Positions 5,461-8,393 of a DNA stretch of 8,393 nucleotides are shown here, piece after piece. The translations under genes and the position numbers were made by a program. Source of the DNA: Pseudomonadota bacterium. GTDB lineage: Bacteria > Pseudomonadota > Alphaproteobacteria > JAKJEU01. The stretch is from assembly GCA_022705265.1 (NCBI GenBank), contig JAKJEU010000055.1, positions 1 through 8,393 of the forward strand. The letters run 5' to 3'. The stretch's first letter is position 1, and each line of letters starts with the position of its first letter. The notes below the pieces were generated by a model. The model had not been told where the DNA came from and did not search any database. It was given only the letters and a program-made list of their open reading frames with translations.

Positions 5461-6847
5461 ATATTTGGTTTATTTCATTTTGCATTTTTGCATCTGTTAA
5501 ATATTGGTTTAATTTTTCATAGTAGTTGTTTAAAAACTTTTTTCTGTGAAATAAATCTTTATTAAAATTTAAAATATTTTGAGCTTCATCAAAATCTTTT
5601 TTGTTTAATGAATTGAAAAAGTTTATGTTTGTATCAACAAAATTTTTAACATTTCGATGATAAGCTTTTCTTTTTTCTTTGCTAGGATATATATTACTAT
5701 CTTCTATAAGATTTCTAACCTCATAACAAACATCAAGGTTATTGTTTAGATTAGAATTATTAGTTAGAACTTTATTTAAAAGTTCATATATTTTAAGATT
5801 AGATTTAATAGTTTCGTTTTCAGGGGCAATTTTTAAAAGTATATTTTTAGTATTTAAAAATCTTTTACCAAAAAAATCAAATTCGCTAAGATTTATTTGT
5901 AATTCTGTAGTTCTTCTATCTAATACAGCTTTTATTGAATTTTCAGTAATACTTTGAGCATCTTTTATTGTTTCTTTTAAGCTATTTGCTTTTCTTTCAT
6001 ATGCCATAGCATGCTTTTCAAAATTATTTTGGCGGAGAAAATCAGCTTTTTTTTCTAAAAATTTTATTTTAAGTTTTTGGGTGGTTTCATATAAAGATGA
6101 TAATTCTTCTTTGCTAGAAGTGTAGTAAACATCAGAAAGATAATTGTTTAAAAACCTTTCTTCAAAATAATAAACATTATTTTTTTCAGGATATTTAGTT
6201 GGGTCGATAAAGTCTGTGCGATCAAAATCGATTATTTTTACATTATCATTATCAATTATGATATTTGCAGCCCAAAGATCTCTGTGTATAACACCTCTTT
6301 TATCAAATTCAAAAAGCAAATTGTAAATTTTTTCAAAATGGATATCTTTAACAATATTTTTTTCAAAGGAGATATCGTCAGATGAAATTGAAACTCCTTT
6401 TACCCACTCTACAATCATAAGGTTATTATTGTGTGTTTTATCAGGGTTTGAAAAATCTCCGCTATAATAATAAAACTTTGGTATATCATTTAAATCTTTT
6501 AATTTTTGATATGCAAGAGCCTCTTTGTGGAGGATTTCTAAGCTTTTAAGTATGGTGTCATTTTTATTATCAGGAACAGTTGTCTTTTTTATTGCATAGA
6601 TTTTACCAGATTTAGGTGATTCGTATTTAAAAATTCTTGAACGATATCTTTTGCTATACCAAATGACACCTTTTGATTTTTCATTTATATTGATTAAATC
6701 AATATCTATATCGGATGGAATTTCTCCAATTTTGAATATTGTTTTATCATTAAGGTTTTCAGCCTTTAAATGCGTTGAATATAAAATTGTTGCTGAGATT
6801 ATAAAAAGAATAAGAATAAATTTTTTGCTAAATATGATTTTTTTCAT
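5432..6847 (-). CDS. Predicted exported protein kinase-like protein
   Basis: The 471-residue product has an N-terminal MKKIIFSKK, then a hydrophobic run at 10-25 and LKA-EN near 27-31. This looks like a Sec signal peptide cut after A29, or an anchor. A kinase-like lobe follows: YAIK with K87 (the beta-3 lysine), E109 as a candidate helix-C partner, a hinge-like MIVEW, the catalytic loop HRDLWAAN (H188, D190, N195), and IIDFD with D207, a DFD variant of DFG. No glycine-rich loop is visible. Residues about 240-471 are helical, charged and Asn/Lys-rich, and I do not recognise them. An in-frame ATG at 6889 would add 14 residues but hide the signal peptide, so ATG 6847 is preferred; neither has a good ribosome site. 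Base composition is much more AT-rich than the neighbours, suggesting acquisition or relaxed selection. Substrate unknown. It could instead be a sugar or small-molecule kinase of the same fold. Confidence 0.75.
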   Translation of the reverse strand: MKKIIFSKKFILILFIISATILYSTHLKAENLNDKTIFKIGEIPSDIDIDLININEKSKGVIWYSKRYRSRIFKYESPKSGKIYAIKKTTVPDNKNDTILKSLEILHKEALAYQKLKDLNDIPKFYYYSGDFSNPDKTHNNNLMIVEWVKGVSISSDDISFEKNIVKDIHFEKIYNLLFEFDKRGVIHRDLWAANIIIDNDNVKIIDFDRTDFIDPTKYPEKNNVYYFEERFLNNYLSDVYYTSSKEELSSLYETTQKLKIKFLEKKADFLRQNNFEKHAMAYERKANSLKETIKDAQSITENSIKAVLDRRTTELQINLSEFDFFGKRFLNTKNILLKIAPENETIKSNLKIYELLNKVLTNNSNLNNNLDVCYEVRNLIEDSNIYPSKEKRKAYHRNVKNFVDTNINFFNSLNKKDFDEAQNILNFNKDLFHRKKFLNNYYEKLNQYLTDAKMQNEINQIFDNDNIIMP

Positions 6848-6900
6848 TTTTAAGGATGCTTCTTGTTTATTAATTACCGTTGATAACATATTAATTGATG

Positions 6901-6916
6901 ATTATATATAATTATA
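6901..6916 (-). promoter_or_regulatory. Possible -10 boxes for the kinase-like gene
   Basis: Two TATAAT hexamers occur on the minus strand (6906-6901 and 6916-6911) in a very AT-rich stretch. They would give starts near 6893-6904 and a leader of about 45-57 bases before ATG 6847. No convincing -35 is present, and such hexamers arise easily in this composition. The rest of 6890-6988 shows only AT-rich sequence with short GTTAAT/ATTAAC repeats. Confidence 0.3.
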
Positions 6917-6988
6917 TAAAGTTAATAAATGTTTTTATATAGAAATTAACAGTTAATAATAATTTGATTATAAACCAAGATAAAAAAA

Positions 6989-7063
<75 letters not shown>

Positions 7064-7096
7064 ACTTTTAATGTAAAAAGCATCAAAAAAACTTTT

Positions 7097-7135
7097 TACA
7101 AACTTTCGTAAAAAATATAATACAAAAAGTTTGTA
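7097..7135. repeat. 10-bp inverted repeat between tRNA-Thr and the murA unit
   Basis: TACAAACTTT (7097-7106) and AAAGTTTGTA (7126-7135) form a perfect dyad with a 19-base spacer holding TATAAT (7116-7121, plus strand). It lies between divergent units and could be an operator or just an AT-rich palindrome. A smaller hairpin, TACAAA/TTTGTA (7121-7135) followed by five T, overlaps it. Confidence 0.5.
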
Positions 7136-7159
7136 TTTTTGCAAGCTTTTTTATATTAT
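7110..7159. promoter_or_regulatory. Candidate divergent promoters for tRNA-Thr and the murA unit
   Basis: Plus strand: TTGTAT (7131-7136), a 17-base gap and TATTAT (7154-7159), which would start transcription close to the ATG at 7167. TATAAT at 7116-7121 is an alternative with a poor -35. Minus strand: TTGCAA (complement of about 7139-7144) with TATTAT about 16 bases on would give a start about 45 bases before the mature tRNA. All are read by eye in AT-rich sequence. Confidence 0.4.
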
Positions 7160-7166
7160 ATTTTTC

Positions 7167-7337
7167 ATGATGAAAGAAAATAAAGAAAAAACAAGGGAAA
7201 ACCTTAGGCTTGAAAAGCAAGCGGCCAAGTTGCGTGAAAATCTTAAAAAACGCAAGATTTGGCAAGAAAATCATGACAAATTACAAAACGAATTAGATGA
7301 AGAAAGAGGCAAAAATGGCTCAGAAAATAAAGGTTAA
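7167..7337 (+). CDS. Small charged protein upstream of and overlapping murA
   Basis: The 56-residue product (55 if the next ATG at 7170 is used) is rich in Lys, Arg, Glu and Asn and almost entirely helical in character. The clearest motif is AAKLRENLKKRK (about residues 19-30), which resembles short basic proteins often found just before murA in alphaproteobacteria. That resemblance is from memory and I cannot name the family. Its last 23 bases overlap murA in another frame, suggesting translational coupling. An upstream in-frame TTG exists (7131), but the residues it adds are hydrophobic and fall in the promoter region, so it was not chosen. No Shine-Dalgarno precedes the ATG. Function is unknown. 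Confidence 0.72.
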   Translation: MMKENKEKTRENLRLEKQAAKLRENLKKRKIWQENHDKLQNELDEERGKNGSENKG

Positions 7338-8393
7338 AGGCGGAAATTCTTTAATTGGTAAGATTGATGTAAGCGGTTCTAAAAATGCTGCCTTACCGCT
7401 TTTGGTTGCCACTCTTTTAACTGATGAACCAGTTATTCTTCATAATGTTCCAAAGCTTGACGATATCGCTATGATGAAGGCTTTGCTTAAATCTCATGGG
7501 GTGAAGATAAAAGAAGAAGATGGTGGAAAAACTTTGGTTTTGCAAAGCGATTCGATTACAAATTTCACGGCTGATTACGACATGGTAAGTAAAATGAGAG
7601 CGTCTTATTATGTTTTAGGGCCTCTTGTTACAAGGTTTGGTAAGGCTGATGTTGCTTTGCCTGGTGGTTGTGCGATTGGCACAAGACCAACTAATTTTCA
7701 TACCGATGCTTTAAAAGAAATGGGTGCGGTTATTCGTTTGGAAAGAGGTTATATAAAGGCCTTTACCACGGGAAATTTAGAAGGTGCAAAAATACAATTT
7801 GCAAAACAAAGTGTGGGTGCGACTATTAATACTATGATGGCGGCTTCGTTGGCAAAAGGCGAGACTGTTATTAATAATGCGGCAAGTGAGCCTCATATTG
7901 TTGATGTTGCTAATCTTTTGAATAAAATGGGTGCCAAGATTTCTGGTGCTGGGACTTCTAAAATCGTTGTTTATGGTGTTGATAAATTAAACGGTGCTGA
8001 ACATTCGGTTATTGCTGACCAAATCGAGGCTGGGACTTATGCTGTTGCTGCTGTGATTACTAAGGGTAAGCTTGAAATTAATGGTATTTCTCCTGATATT
8101 TTACCTGCTGAAATTGATGTTTTGAAAAAAATTGGAGCCGATATAAAAGAGCTTGAAAACGGGTTTATTGTTGATGCAACTAAATCAGAATTAAAGGCAG
8201 TGGATATTTTTGTAAAACCATATCCTGGGATTCCAACTGATATGCAAGCTCAACTTATGGCCTTGCTTACAGTTGCAAAAGGTTCGGCTTTGGTTACGGA
8301 AACAATTTGGGAAAATCGTTTTATGCATGTTCCTGAACTTGTAAGGCTTGGTGCGGATATTAAGGTTTTGAATAATTCCGAAGCTTTGGTTAC
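7315..8393 (+). CDS. murA: UDP-N-acetylglucosamine 1-carboxyvinyltransferase MurA, C-terminus cut by window edge
   Basis: MurA transfers enolpyruvate from PEP to UDP-GlcNAc in the cytoplasm, the first committed step of peptidoglycan synthesis. 359 complete codons are present of a usual length near 420. Visible motifs are KVKGGNSLIGKIDVSGSKNAA split across residues 6-26 with K23-N24, the catalytic C119 in LPGGCAIGTRP (the fosfomycin-sensitive Cys form), QSVGATIN, a SEPHIVDVA segment, ADQIEAGTY, and the active-site D309 in GIPTDMQAQ. The ENRFMHVPEL motif is near the window end. The ATG at 7315 is preceded by AAGAGG (about 7304-7309) and lies inside the preceding gene. Cell-wall synthesis therefore appears active in this organism, unlike in the most reduced intracellular lineages. 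Confidence 0.97.
   Translation, partial: MAQKIKVKGGNSLIGKIDVSGSKNAALPLLVATLLTDEPVILHNVPKLDDIAMMKALLKSHGVKIKEEDGGKTLVLQSDSITNFTADYDMVSKMRASYYVLGPLVTRFGKADVALPGGCAIGTRPTNFHTDALKEMGAVIRLERGYIKAFTTGNLEGAKIQFAKQSVGATINTMMAASLAKGETVINNAASEPHIVDVANLLNKMGAKISGAGTSKIVVYGVDKLNGAEHSVIADQIEAGTYAVAAVITKGKLEINGISPDILPAEIDVLKKIGADIKELENGFIVDATKSELKAVDIFVKPYPGIPTDMQAQLMALLTVAKGSALVTETIWENRFMHVPELVRLGADIKVLNNSEALV

Noticed and set aside
6847..6889. Upstream ATG at 6889 as the kinase-like gene start
   Set aside because: It would place 14 polar residues ahead of a normal signal peptide and has no ribosome site. The ATG at 6847 gives a standard MKK-type export signal.

Overview
The window looks like chromosomal DNA from an AT-rich alphaproteobacterium, probably a host-associated or gut lineage. 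The evidence is gene order and protein type. tsaD and gpsA on the minus strand diverge from a mitofilin/Mic60-like gene followed by a HemY-type TPR gene, which is an alphaproteobacterial neighbourhood. A short basic protein overlaps the start of murA, and slyX and a cysteine-free L33 are also present. No transposase, CRISPR array or phage gene was seen.

Layout: 1-789 (-) is the N-terminal 263 codons of gpsA, cut by the window edge. It follows tsaD (800-1816, -) in one transcription unit. Divergent from these, 1885-3336 (+) encodes a Mic60-like inner-membrane protein, and 3380-4636 (+) a HemY-type membrane TPR protein that ends in a four-cysteine zinc ribbon. hemC and hemD, which commonly head this cluster in alphaproteobacteria, are not here. 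rpmG (4722-4889, +) follows with its own strong promoter and a hairpin terminator, then slyX (4965-5168, +).

The most unusual part is 5190-6847. A very AT-rich minus-strand gene encodes a predicted exported protein kinase-like protein. Between its stop codon and slyX lie two tandem, related, structured elements. Read on the minus strand, each has a -10 box placed so that transcription would start at the first base of an 11-bp closing helix. Each has the same loop motif at +20 to +33 and ends in a T6-T7 tract two bases after the helix. The closing helices differ at 5 of 11 positions and every change keeps pairing. I read them as a pair of paralogous small RNAs about 100 nt long that I cannot assign to a known family.

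To the right, a tRNA-Thr(GGT) (6989-7063, -) diverges from a small basic protein gene (7167-7337, +), which overlaps the start of murA (7315 to the window end, +). Housekeeping functions (phospholipid precursor synthesis, t6A tRNA modification, envelope organisation, translation, peptidoglycan synthesis) therefore flank a short accessory-looking island of one exported kinase-like gene and two candidate sRNAs.
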